26,641 nt of DNA from positions 1 through 26,641 of the forward strand of contig CAJUPQ010000047.1 in the NCBI GenBank assembly GCA_910588505.1, given 5' to 3'. This document shows positions 1 through 7,733 of the stretch, piece by piece. The position numbers were made by a program, and so were the translations under genes. Origin of the DNA: an uncultured Hungatella sp. Lineage in GTDB: Bacteria > Bacillota > Clostridia > Lachnospirales > Lachnospiraceae. The stretch's first letter is position 1. The number at the start of each line of letters is the position of its first letter. The notes under the pieces are model-generated. The model was not told the origin of the DNA and ran no database searches. It worked only from the letters and a program-made list of their open reading frames with translations.

Positions 1-49
1 TCATTACTATTTGTGCCGCCAACTGAAAGGCGGCGGAATGGAGATTTAT

Positions 50-1581
50 ATGAATATCCGGAAACGTATAATCTTCCCCTTGGACAGACTATCGATCTTT
101 GTCTTTTTTAAAGACGGTCACTTTTCTACCAACGCGGTTACCAAAGTCATGTCGTCAGCACGGTCCATAAAGAGTTTGAAAAACAGTTTTCTGCTTGCCA
201 TATCGGCCATTGTGACAGTCAATATTTCGGGAATTTTGATCGTGCTGTTTACGGAATATTTTGATATCAAGGGCGCCAGGATTTTAAGTTTGGGTTTTAT
301 GACCACTTTGATCTACGCAGGTATAGTGCTGGTCACAGGATACAAATTTGTGTATGGCGCTACGGGAATCGTGACAACAGTGCTGAGAGGCTTGTTTCCG
401 GATATGGATCCCAACTGGTTTATGGGATATGGGGCGGTTTTGTTTATCATGACTTTTTCAGGAACGTCCAATCACATGATATTTTTGACCAACGCCATCA
501 GAGGGCTGGATTACCACACCATAGAGGCGGCCAAGAATATGGGGCTTTACAGAGCGCGATCCTGTTTAAGATCGTGCTGCCCATCTTGAAACCGACGATT
601 TTTGCTATTACCATCCTTACATTTCTGGCCGGCTTAAGCACCATGTCAGGGCCTCTGATCGTTGGAGGAAAGGATTTCCAGACCATCAACCCCATGATAA
701 AGACTTTTGCTCAGATGCAGGGGGCGATGGAGATCGCGGCTCTTTTGGCTATTATTTTGGGGCTGGCCACAAGTATTCTGCTTATGATCATGCAGAAGAT
801 CGAGAATCCGGTGCTCAATGTTATGGCCCATGTGATTGCGTACATTATGTTTGTGATCTATATGCTGCCTATTATCTATGTGTTTATGTTTTCTTTTACG
901 GACGCGCGGGCTATTAAGACGGGAAAAATATCCATCCATTCTTTTACGCTGAAAAATTATAAGCATTTATTTGAACTTTCCACAGCGTACATGCCTTATA
1001 TTGTCAGTCTGGTCTACGCCATAGGAGCCTCTCTGATCGTTACGGTCATAGCGGTCGTAGTGGCAAGGATCGTCACTAAATCAAAACACAAGCTGGATCA
1101 GCTGTTTGAGTATTCCGTGCTGATCCCGTGGCTGCTTCCAAGCACGCTGATCGCCTACATCATCGTCAAGCTGCCTTTTTCCTACCGCATGATCCGAGCC
1201 TCCTTTTTTAGTATTGACGGGAAAATGGAAGAGGCTGCTAAGGCCATGGGAGCAAAGTCCTTTTACACTATGAGAAAGGTGATCCTTCCTGTGATCATGC
1301 TGGTGGTTCTGTCCATAGTGGTTCTGAATTTAAAAAGCCTGTTATCTGAGTATGACTTGTCCGTGTTTTTGTATCATCCGCTGTTTAAGCCTTTGGGCAT
1401 TGTGATCAAGGGAGCTACGGAAGAGACAGCCACCACAGAGGCCCAGGCCATGGCGTTTGTGGACTCTGTTCTGCTGATGGTGATTTCCACCATCTCTCTG
1501 TGGCTGGGACGGTACGGCGGATTTGGTTCTGCAAAACGTTTTCTGACAGGTGGAGGAAGGAGAACATCATGGAGGAGTTGA
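50..1581 (+). pseudogene. Two-module ABC transporter permease, frameshifted (FbpB-like fusion)
   Basis: This is the inner-membrane subunit of an ABC importer in which two permease modules are fused in one chain, as in ferric-iron FbpB-type systems. The first half reads to 589 in one frame. The second half is in another frame from about 545 to 1581. Each half has its own EAA loop: IEAAKNMG at about 520-545 and MEEAAKAMGAKSF with ILP at about 1225-1290. The first loop is broken at a G-run (541-544): one extra G restores GALQSAILFKIVLPILKP in phase. Between LLPSTLIA and YIIVKLPFSYRM (about 1135-1170) the chain seems to lack a membrane segment present in relatives I recall, suggesting an in-frame deletion. 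ATG 50 was chosen because GGAG lies 6 nt upstream; another frame ends at 24-26 and may be the tail of an upstream gene. Substrate is unknown; the GDPD gene next door hints at glycerophosphodiesters. Confidence 0.8.
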
Positions 1582-2150
1582 GAACGCTTATAAAAAGAAA
1601 AAAGGTTTTGATAGCCGCACACCGGGGTGTGGCAGGGGCCAATATCCCCTGTAATACCATCCCTGCATTTGAGATTGCCCTGCAAAGTGGCGCGGATATT
1701 CTGGAGATGGATCTGTTTAAGACCTTGGACGGGGAGATTTTTATCTTTCATACAGGGAAGGAACCGTTTTTGTTGGACCGCCATATTGATCTTACACGTA
1801 TGACCGCTGAAAAGGTGAGAAAACTGCGGCTGGTGAATGTGGATTTTTGGGAGACCGGGCAAGGACTGAACACCTTTGATGAGGTTCTGGAACAGTTTAC
1901 GGGGTGTTATATTTTAAATCTTGACCGATGTTTTGGTTTTTTGGAAGAGGTGGTTCAAAAAGTGGAGCGCCATGGCATGAAGGAGCAGATCTTTCTGAAA
2001 AATGCCCCGAATGATGAGGCCTTGAAAAAGGTGGAGGAGCTGGTATTTGCCAGTGAGGATGCCCCCATTGTCCAGGACAGTTATATAGATGATATGCACA
2101 GAAAAGGGAAGATCTTGAGGGGGAATCCTCCCATGGGGTCATACGGATGA
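1569..2150 (+). pseudogene. Glycerophosphodiester phosphodiesterase, 3'-truncated
   Basis: GDPD-family enzymes hydrolyse glycerophosphodiesters to glycerol-3-phosphate and an alcohol. The N-terminal catalytic signature is visible: HRG at residues 18-20, the NTIPAFEIAL segment, GADILEMDLF with Glu46 and Asp48, and His61 in IFHTGKE. The usual ENT is CNT here. The chain stops at 193 residues after LRGNPPMGSYG, short of the usual 240-300, so the C-terminal part of the TIM barrel is missing. Downstream sequence encodes an unrelated C-terminus, pointing to a deletion junction near 2130-2150. The start ATG overlaps the permease end by 13 bp with GGTGGAGGAAGGAG just upstream, so this was translationally coupled to the transporter. 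Confidence 0.75.
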
Positions 2151-2356
2151 CGCTGGCCCGGGAGTCGGGGGCTGTGAAGCGCATGCAGTCGTTTCTGGAA
2201 AAGGCCGGCGTGGGCGTGTCTTTGGTGAAGATACAGAAGACGAAGAAAGAGGAGGTTAAGCTGGAGTTTGAGGTAATCTATCCGTATGGGTATGAGAAGG
2301 CGGCGCTGTTTTCGGATCTGGCGGAGATGAGCGGGGTGGTGATGGTGGGAGAGTAA
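2147..2356 (+). pseudogene. C-terminal fragment, ACT-like fold, possibly MgtC/SapB family
   Basis: The open frame gives about 69 residues (MTLARESGAVKRM to VVMVGE) that read as an alpha/beta ACT-like C-terminal domain: an amphipathic helix, then KEEVKLEFEVIYP and a second helix ending GVVMV. I think of MgtC/SapB-type membrane proteins, which carry such a tail, but this is a weak recollection. The first ATG overlaps the GDPD stop by 4 bp. The frame is open upstream without any Shine-Dalgarno, so it is probably the 3' remnant of a gene whose 5' part was deleted together with the GDPD 3' end. Confidence 0.4.
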
Positions 2357-2370
2357 GGGGTGCTTATGTA

Positions 2371-2429
2371 GAAAACAGGATGGAAACAGTCTTACAAGCA
2401 AGCTTGACGCCTGTTTTCATCCTGTTTTC
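2371..2429 (+). terminator. Long inverted repeat downstream of the transport remnant
   Basis: Arms 2371-2389 and 2411-2429 are complementary over 19 bp with a single G:T mismatch, around a 21-nt loop that itself contains CAAGCTTG. It lies 15 nt after the last stop of the block and before the next promoter. There is only a short T run inside the right arm and none after it, so it may be a terminator, an RNA-stabilising hairpin or a repeat element. Confidence 0.5.
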
Positions 2430-2478
2430 CCCGCCCCATGAACAGTATTATTGATTCGCGCGGATGGGTGAAAATTCA

Positions 2479-2507
2479 TAGACTTTGCTGTCCGATTATG
2501 ATATACT
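2479..2507 (+). promoter_or_regulatory. Sigma-A promoter for the 63-aa gene
   Basis: TAGACT at 2479-2484 is followed after exactly 17 nt by TATACT at 2502-2507. It lies 44 bp upstream of the ATG at 2551. Confidence 0.6.
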
Positions 2508-2550
2508 AAAACCAGTAAAATAAGGCGTTTCATAATTGGGAGGTGATTAT

Positions 2551-2742
2551 ATGCCGAGTCAAGCAGATATTATTCGGGATTCAATAAACGAATTTTCAAG
2601 AATACAAGATTGGATGATATTAGCTAAAAAGAATAATGATATTGAAACATACGAACAGATACGCAAACGTTATATTGAGTTAAAAGTTACATTGTCGTCT
2701 TTAAGCGTTAATATTACAGAACTTGACAGAATAAAAGAATAG
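2551..2742 (+). CDS. Small hypothetical helical protein, 63 aa
   Basis: This small gene has a near-ideal ribosome-binding site (GGGAGGTGAT, 2538-2547) just before ATG 2551 and its own promoter. The protein starts MPSQADIIRDSINEF and is charged and helical throughout (EQIRKRYIELKVTLSSL), with no membrane segment or recognisable motif. Base composition is clearly AT-richer than the surrounding core genes, suggesting acquired DNA. It is followed 14 nt later by a remnant resembling small DNA-binding or antitoxin-like proteins. I do not recognise a function; a small regulator or toxin-antitoxin component is possible but unsupported. Confidence 0.7.
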   Translation: MPSQADIIRDSINEFSRIQDWMILAKKNNDIETYEQIRKRYIELKVTLSSLSVNITELDRIKE

Positions 2743-2756
2743 GGAGGGTAACAGAC

Positions 2757-2837
2757 ATTTCACCAGTATCAGAAGCAAAGAAAAGGGCCAATAAGAAGTG
2801 GCAGGACGCAAAAGAAAAGATAGGACGTGAAAAGTAG
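2757..2837 (+). pseudogene. Remnant of a small SEAKKRANKKW-type protein
   Basis: Directly after the 63-aa gene, an AGGGAGG Shine-Dalgarno (2741-2747) sits 9 nt before an ATT codon that opens a 26-codon frame: ISPVSEAKKRANKKWQDAKEKIGREK, then TAG. The SEAKKRANKKW string matches, from memory, the N-terminus of short Arc/antitoxin-like proteins common in Clostridia. Those usually continue with a DNA-binding domain that is missing here. Either the ATG has decayed to ATT and the 3' part is lost, or a very short peptide is made from an unusual start. Confidence 0.4.
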
Positions 2838-3224
2838 ATGCGTTCTATTTTTTGCGCTATTATACAACTACACATTTATCCACTGAAATTTATGCAAGGA
2901 TGTGGAAGGCTGTGATTCGCGCAAGCTGGAGGATTTTCTGTTTACAATCCCCGCGGATCATGTTATAGTATCTGTACCGGATGATAGAGGGACATAGAAG
3001 AATCTGTCATTAGAAAGTTTAACATTCATTTTATGGGAGAGGCTTTCTCCCGCGCCGTCTGGCAGAAATATCTGAATATCAGCCTGTTATCAGGCAGAGT
3101 TTCAAAGGAATATGGGAATAAGTAATAGAAAAATAAATACACAGCAGAAATTTATTTTCCGGGAAGGAAAAAGAAGATATAATAAAGACAGTTGTTGTAT
3201 GTCTCCTGCAAAAAGGAGGCAAGT
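2838..3224 (+). other. Gene-free stretch with promoter and three small hairpins
   Basis: No credible coding frame is present. Besides the promoter at 2941-2969 it holds three perfect short hairpins: GGGAGA/TCTCCC at 3035-3051, GCCTG-TTAT-CAGGC at 3082-3095, and TTTTCC/GGAAAA at 3155-3171. If transcription starts near 2977, the leader before the GTG at 3225 is about 250 nt and structured. Confidence 0.5.
2941..2969 (+). promoter_or_regulatory. Sigma-A promoter upstream of Rpn remnant
   Basis: TTTACA at 2941-2946, 17-nt spacer, TATAGT at 2964-2969. Both hexamers match the vegetative consensus at 5 of 6 positions. Confidence 0.65.
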
Positions 3225-3844
3225 GTGAAGAAGGGGACAGGCAAAAAACAGACAGGTAAAAGACAAGATGCCATTGTGCCTGCACAGGCTGGGGAGAATT
3301 ACCCTATGGAGGACCGGGCGCTGAAGGAGGCGGCGCGGTTTATGGGGGAGGATCTGCGGAGATTTCGGGCCTATGAGGCGGTGGTCAGTTACAAGTATGG
3401 GGTTGATGTGTGTACGTATGTGGTGTGTACGGCCATAACAAAGGTGATAAAAAGCTGTCTGGTACAGGGGAAGAGCTGATAGCACTTTTGACTTCTCTGA
3501 TGGACGGTGAGATGAGCCAGGAGCTGAGGGTGAAGAGAAGCCTTGGGATCCTGCAGAGTGAGCAGGAGCAAGTGGATAAGGGTCAGATGGTGCCGATGCA
3601 GTCGGTGTTGTATGCTTTGGCCATGAAAGTGCTGACAAAGGATGAGATAAAAAAGGTAAAGGAGATGATGACAATGACGCTGTTGGGGCAGATGTTGATG
3701 GAGGATGGGATAGAGAAAGGTGAATTTAAAAATATGAGGGAACTGATTCGCGACGGCTTGCTGTCCATGGAGACGGCGGCAGCCAGAAAGCATATGACAG
3801 TAAAGGAGTTTAAGGAAAAGCTTAAGGAGTTGAATCTGGAATAA
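3225..3844 (+). pseudogene. Rpn-family (PD-(D/E)XK) nuclease/transposase, internally deleted
   Basis: The reading resembles Rpn-type recombination-promoting nucleases that are multicopy in Lachnospiraceae. GTG 3225 follows AAGGAGG by 5 nt. The N-terminus (YPMEDRALKEAARFMGEDL) is joined near 3355 directly to RRFRAYEAVVSYKYGVDVCTYVVCTA, so the segment that should hold the PD-(D/E)XK catalytic residues is absent. Near 3455-3475 the frame changes: the first frame ends at 3479, and the frame at 3410-3844 continues with EELIALLTSLMDGEMSQELR, SLGILQSEQEQVDKGQM and the C-terminal helices ending KELNLE. Two deletions and a frame change make it inactive. Family assignment rests on remembered C-terminal motifs (LTSLMDGEMS, MQSVLYALAMK). 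Confidence 0.6.
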
Positions 3845-3896
3845 GATATCAAGGGTATTTCCGGAGGCATGACCTCAGAGGTTATCCGGACAGAAA

Positions 3897-3965
3897 ACAG
3901 CAGGGTTCACTCTTCTGTTTGAATCATAAACAAATGATCCTGACAGAAAGGCGAACCCTGTTTTA
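3897..3965. terminator. Bidirectional terminator between Rpn remnant and argG
   Basis: CAGGGTTC (3901-3908) pairs with GAACCCTG (3953-3960). Inside, TTCTGT/ACAGAA and ATCAT/ATGAT extend a long imperfect stem. T-rich tails follow on both strands (TTTTA on plus, CTGTTTTC on minus). It lies directly between the convergent stops at 3844 and 3966. Confidence 0.75.
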
Positions 3966-5192
3966 TTAGATCGATGATTTCCCAACTTCAGCCATCTTCA
4001 TGGCACGGACCTTTAACGGAAGGCCGAACAGTGTGATAAAGCCGTCGGCGTCGTGATGGTCGTACAGCTCTCCGGTGGTGAAGGAGGCCAGGGACTCACT
4101 GTACAGGGAGTAGGGGGAGGTGGTTCCGGCTTTGATGATGTTGCCTTTGTAAAGCTTGAATTTTACCTCTCCGGTTACATATTGCTGGGTGGATTCCACG
4201 AAAGCCTGAACAGCTTCCCTGAGGGGAGTGAACCATTTTCCCTCATATACGATCTGGGCCATCTTGTTGCCCATATCCTTCTTGGTCTCCATGGTGGCTC
4301 GGTCTAAGACCAACTCCTCCAGCTGCTGGTGGGCTTCCATGAGGATGGTTCCGCCCGGGGTTTCGTATACGCCCCGGGACTTCATGCCCACCACCCGGTT
4401 TTCCACGATATCCACAATGCCGATGCCGTGCTTTCCGCCCAGTTCATTGAGCTTACGGATGATGTCGGAGACTTTCATCTTCTCACCGTTGACGCTTACG
4501 GGGATGCCCTTTTCAAAGGTCATGGTTACATACTCTCCCTCATCCGGAGCTTTTTGTGGTGTTACGCCCAGAACCAAGAGGTGGTCATAGTTAGGTTCGC
4601 TGGCCGGGTCTTCCAGCTCCAGGCCCTCATGGCTGATGTGCCATAAGTTCCGGTCCCGGCTGTAGCTGCTGTCTGCGGAGAAAGGGAGATGGATGCCGTG
4701 CTGTTTGCAGTACTCAATCTCATCTTCCCGGGACTGCATGGTCCAGATGTCGGTCATACGCCAAGGGGCAATGATCTTTAAGTCCGGAGCCAGGGCTTTG
4801 ATACCCAGTTCAAAACGGATCTGGTCGTTGCCCTTGCCGGTGGCTCCGTGGCAGATGGCGGAGGCGCCCTCCTTGCGGGCGATCTCCACCAGCCGTTTGG
4901 CGATGGCCGGGCGGGCCATGGAGGTGCCTAACAGGTATTTGTTCTCATATACGGCTCCTGCCTGGACGCAGGGGATGATATAGTTGTCGCAGAAATCATC
5001 TACCAGATCTTCGATGTATAATTTGGAAGCGCCGGACAGCTTGGCCCGCTCTTCCAGTCCGTCCAGTTCGCTTCCCTGGCCGCAGTCAATACAGCAGCAG
5101 ATAACTTCATAATCGAAGTGTTCTTTTAACCACGGGATGATGGCTGTGGTGTCAAGACCGCCGGAATAGGCTAATACTACTTTCTCTTTCAT
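3966..5192 (-). CDS. argG: Argininosuccinate synthase
   Basis: ArgG joins citrulline and aspartate with ATP to give argininosuccinate, the penultimate cytosolic step of arginine synthesis. The 408-residue protein is full length. It opens with the N-type ATP pyrophosphatase loop AYSGGLDTT (residues 8-16), then YLLGTSMARPAIAKRLV, the GATGKGNDQIRFE substrate and ATP loop, and SRDRNLWHISHEGLELEDP. ATG at 5190-5192 was chosen over a longer upstream frame because CAGGAGGA lies about 8 nt before it and the family starts just before this motif. It is transcribed alone, divergently from argCJBD, behind its own promoter and next to ArgR-box-like palindromes, so arginine repression is likely. No argH or argF is in the window. 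Confidence 0.97.
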   Translation of the reverse strand: MKEKVVLAYSGGLDTTAIIPWLKEHFDYEVICCCIDCGQGSELDGLEERAKLSGASKLYIEDLVDDFCDNYIIPCVQAGAVYENKYLLGTSMARPAIAKRLVEIARKEGASAICHGATGKGNDQIRFELGIKALAPDLKIIAPWRMTDIWTMQSREDEIEYCKQHGIHLPFSADSSYSRDRNLWHISHEGLELEDPASEPNYDHLLVLGVTPQKAPDEGEYVTMTFEKGIPVSVNGEKMKVSDIIRKLNELGGKHGIGIVDIVENRVVGMKSRGVYETPGGTILMEAHQQLEELVLDRATMETKKDMGNKMAQIVYEGKWFTPLREAVQAFVESTQQYVTGEVKFKLYKGNIIKAGTTSPYSLYSESLASFTTGELYDHHDADGFITLFGLPLKVRAMKMAEVGKSSI

Positions 5193-5240
5193 AATTGATA
5201 TCCTCCTGAAGGTTGTAACATTCATTTTTAGACTTTCCTT

Positions 5241-5269
5241 ACTATAAACCATATTGTTGGAAAATGCAA
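5241..5269 (-). promoter_or_regulatory. argG promoter
   Basis: On the minus strand TTGCAT (5264-5269), 17 nt, TATAGT (5241-5246). The -10 box is about 50 bp upstream of the argG start. Confidence 0.7.
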
Positions 5270-5276
5270 GGAGTAA

Positions 5277-5338
5277 ATGAATAAAAATTTAAAAATATGC
5301 ATAATATGCAATAATAATGTATATTTATAAATTAATAT
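5277..5338. promoter_or_regulatory. ArgR (ARG box)-like operator cluster
   Basis: The AT-rich divergent region holds ATGAATAAAAATTTAAAA (5277-5294), close to the Bacillus AhrC/ArgR half-symmetric box CATGAATAAAAATKCAAK. It is followed by a perfect TGCAT-AAT-ATGCA palindrome (5298-5310) and a further AT-rich near-repeat (about 5318-5338). The cluster lies just upstream of the argG -35 and about 15 bp before the argC -35, where a repressor could serve both genes. ArgR itself is not in the window. Confidence 0.55.
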
Positions 5339-5353
5339 TGTAGAAAAAGCCAC

Positions 5354-5382
5354 TTTTCAACAGAGGAAAAACCTACTATAAT
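5354..5382 (+). promoter_or_regulatory. argC operon promoter
   Basis: TATAAT at 5377-5382 is a perfect -10. TTTTCA at 5354-5359 lies 17 nt upstream and matches the -35 consensus at 4 of 6. The ATG is 63 bp downstream. Confidence 0.65.
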
Positions 5383-5445
5383 AAGGAGACACGTTACAGA
5401 TAAAAGAATGGCAGAGATTTAAGGAGATAATGAGGAGATAAGACT

Positions 5446-6486
5446 ATGATCAAGGTCGGGATTATCGGCTCCACCGGTTACGCAGGAGGGGAGCTGGCAA
5501 GGATTTTGCTTCAGAGAGATGATGTGGAGATCAAATGGTTTGGCTCCAAAAGCTATGTGGACCAGAAGTATGCTTCCGTTTATCAGAATATGTTTCAGAT
5601 CGTGGATGATGTGTGTATGGAAGAGAATATGGAGAAGCTGGCAGAGATTGCGGATGTGATCTTTACGGCCACTCCCCAGGGGCTGTGCGCGTCCCTAGTC
5701 AATGAGGAGCTGCTGTCCAGGACAAAGGTGATCGATTTAAGCGCGGATTTCCGCATCAAGGATGTGGCAGTGTATGAGAAGTGGTACAAGATCACTCATC
5801 CGTCGCCGCAGTTTATCGGGGAGGCGGTGTATGGGCTGCCGGAGCTGAACCGGGAGAAGATCAAGAAGGCCAGGCTGGTGGCGAATCCGGGGTGTTATCC
5901 CACTTGCTCCACATTGGCCGTCTACCCTCTGGTTAAGGAGGGGATCATTGACACGGATACCCTGATCATTGACGCGAAGTCCGGGGTGTCCGGGGCCGGG
6001 AGAGGCGCTAAGGTGGATAATCTTTACTGTGAGGTCAATGAGAGCTGCAAGGCTTATGGGGTGGCCAGCCACAGGCATACGCCGGAGATTGAGGAACAGC
6101 TGTCTTATGGGGCCGGGAAGCCGGTGATATTGAATTTTACGCCTCATTTGATTCCAATGAATCGGGGGATTCTCATCACGGCTTACGCCTCTCTGGCCAA
6201 GAAGGTTTCTTACGATGAGGTGAAGGCTGTGTATGATCGGTATTATGGATTGGAGCGGTTTGTGAGATTGCTGGATAAGGATGTGTGTCCTCAGACCCGA
6301 TGGGTGGAGGGAAGCAATTTTGTGGATGTGAATTTTAAGATTGATGAGAGAACCGGACGGGTCATTATGATGGGGGCTATGGATAATATGGTGAAGGGCG
6401 CCGCGGGACAGGCGGTACAGAATATGAATCTGATGTTTGGGCTGGCGGAGGATACGGGGCTTCGGCTGGTGCCGGTGTTTCCGTAA
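5446..6486 (+). CDS. argC: N-acetyl-gamma-glutamyl-phosphate reductase
   Basis: ArgC reduces N-acetylglutamyl-phosphate to the semialdehyde with NADPH, the third step of arginine synthesis. The 346-residue protein has the N-terminal Rossmann loop GIIGSTGYAGGEL (residues 5-17), the VIDLSADFR segment, and the catalytic cysteine at residue 150 in NPGCYPT. The substrate loop HRHTPEIEEQL and the C-terminal NFVDVNF are also present. Length matches the family. ATG 5446 follows a GAGGAG site. It is the first gene of the argC-argJ-argB-argD run, with argJ starting 17 nt after its stop. Confidence 0.97.
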   Translation: MIKVGIIGSTGYAGGELARILLQRDDVEIKWFGSKSYVDQKYASVYQNMFQIVDDVCMEENMEKLAEIADVIFTATPQGLCASLVNEELLSRTKVIDLSADFRIKDVAVYEKWYKITHPSPQFIGEAVYGLPELNREKIKKARLVANPGCYPTCSTLAVYPLVKEGIIDTDTLIIDAKSGVSGAGRGAKVDNLYCEVNESCKAYGVASHRHTPEIEEQLSYGAGKPVILNFTPHLIPMNRGILITAYASLAKKVSYDEVKAVYDRYYGLERFVRLLDKDVCPQTRWVEGSNFVDVNFKIDERTGRVIMMGAMDNMVKGAAGQAVQNMNLMFGLAEDTGLRLVPVFP

Positions 6487-6503
6487 GGAAGGAGGAAAGT
6501 ACT

Positions 6504-7733
6504 ATGAGTTTTCAGATCATCGAGGGCGGCGTTACTGCTGCCAAGGGGTTTGGGGCCGCGTCAACGGCGGCGGGGATCAAGTATAAGGACAGGCAGGATA
6601 TGGCTTTGATCTTCAGTGAGGTTCCCTGCGCTGCGGCGGGGACGTTTACCACCAATGTGGTGAAGGCGGCTCCGGTGAAGTGGGACCAGGATATTGTGTA
6701 TAATAAGCCTGCTGCCCAGGCCGTGGTGATCAATGCGGGGATCGCCAATGCCTGTACCGGGGCGGAGGGGTACGGATACTGTAAGGAGACGGCGGATGTG
6801 GCTGCAGAGGTTCTGGGGATTTCGGCGGACTCTGTGCTGGTGGCTTCCACAGGGGTTATCGGAATGCAGCTTCCCATGGACCGGATCGGGGCGGGGGTTA
6901 AGGCTATGGCTCCGAAACTGGATGGGAGTCTTGAGAGCGGCACGGCGGCGGCCAAGGCCATCATGACCACAGACACAAAGAAAAAGGAAGCGGCGGTTAC
7001 GGTAGAGCTGGGAGGCAGGAGGGTGACCATCGGGGGAATGTGCAAGGGTTCGGGGATGATCCACCCTAATATGTGTACCATGCTGGGATTTATCACCACG
7101 GACGCAGCCATTTCCAGGGAGATGCTCCAGGCTGCCCTCAGTGAGGATGTGAAGGATACCTACAACATGGTGTCTGTGGACGGGGATACTTCCACCAATG
7201 ACACGGTGCTGCTTTTGGCCAACGGCATGGCGGGGAATCCGGAGATTACACAGAAAGATCAGGATTATGAGGCGTTTAAGGCTGCCCTCCATCAGGTCAA
7301 TGAGACTCTGGCAAAGAAGATCGCCGGGGACGGGGAAGGGTGTACGGCTCTGTTTGAGGTGAAGGTCGTGGGGGCCGAGAGCAAGGAGCAGGCGGTGACT
7401 CTGGCCAAGTCAGTGATCACATCCAGCCTGACCAAGGCGGCTATTTTCGGGCATGACGCCAACTGGGGGCGGATCCTCTGTGCCATGGGGTATTCGGGGG
7501 TGCAGTTTGACCCGGAACAGGTGGATCTGTTTTTTAAGAGCAAGGCGGGGAAACTTAAGATCATTGAAAACGGAGTGGCGGTGGATTACAGTGAGGAGAA
7601 GGCCACGGAGATCCTCTCCCAGCCGGAGGTAACGGCTGTGGCGGATATCAAGATGGGTGATGCGACGGCTGTGGCGTGGGGATGTGATCTGACCTTTGAG
7701 TATGTGAAGATTAATGCGGACTATCGGTCGTAG
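6504..7733 (+). CDS. argJ: Bifunctional glutamate N-acetyltransferase / amino-acid acetyltransferase
   Basis: ArgJ moves the acetyl group from N-acetylornithine to glutamate, making the pathway cyclic; bifunctional members can also use acetyl-CoA. The 409-residue precursor is full length. ArgJ cleaves itself before a conserved threonine: the site here is KGSGMIHPNMC|TMLGF, giving Thr192 as nucleophile. The residue before the cut is cysteine, where alanine or glycine is more common. The oxyanion-hole motif ASTGVIG is at 114-120, and the C-terminal GHDANWGRI is intact. A strong GGAGG precedes ATG 6504. It sits between argC and argB; no separate argA is in the window, so the acetylation step may rest on this enzyme. 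Confidence 0.96.
   Translation: MSFQIIEGGVTAAKGFGAASTAAGIKYKDRQDMALIFSEVPCAAAGTFTTNVVKAAPVKWDQDIVYNKPAAQAVVINAGIANACTGAEGYGYCKETADVAAEVLGISADSVLVASTGVIGMQLPMDRIGAGVKAMAPKLDGSLESGTAAAKAIMTTDTKKKEAAVTVELGGRRVTIGGMCKGSGMIHPNMCTMLGFITTDAAISREMLQAALSEDVKDTYNMVSVDGDTSTNDTVLLLANGMAGNPEITQKDQDYEAFKAALHQVNETLAKKIAGDGEGCTALFEVKVVGAESKEQAVTLAKSVITSSLTKAAIFGHDANWGRILCAMGYSGVQFDPEQVDLFFKSKAGKLKIIENGVAVDYSEEKATEILSQPEVTAVADIKMGDATAVAWGCDLTFEYVKINADYRS

Noticed and set aside
2452..2922. TGATTCGCGC occurring twice near two promoters as an operator
   Set aside because: The 10-bp word is asymmetric, at different distances from each promoter, and a similar word also occurs inside the Rpn remnant.
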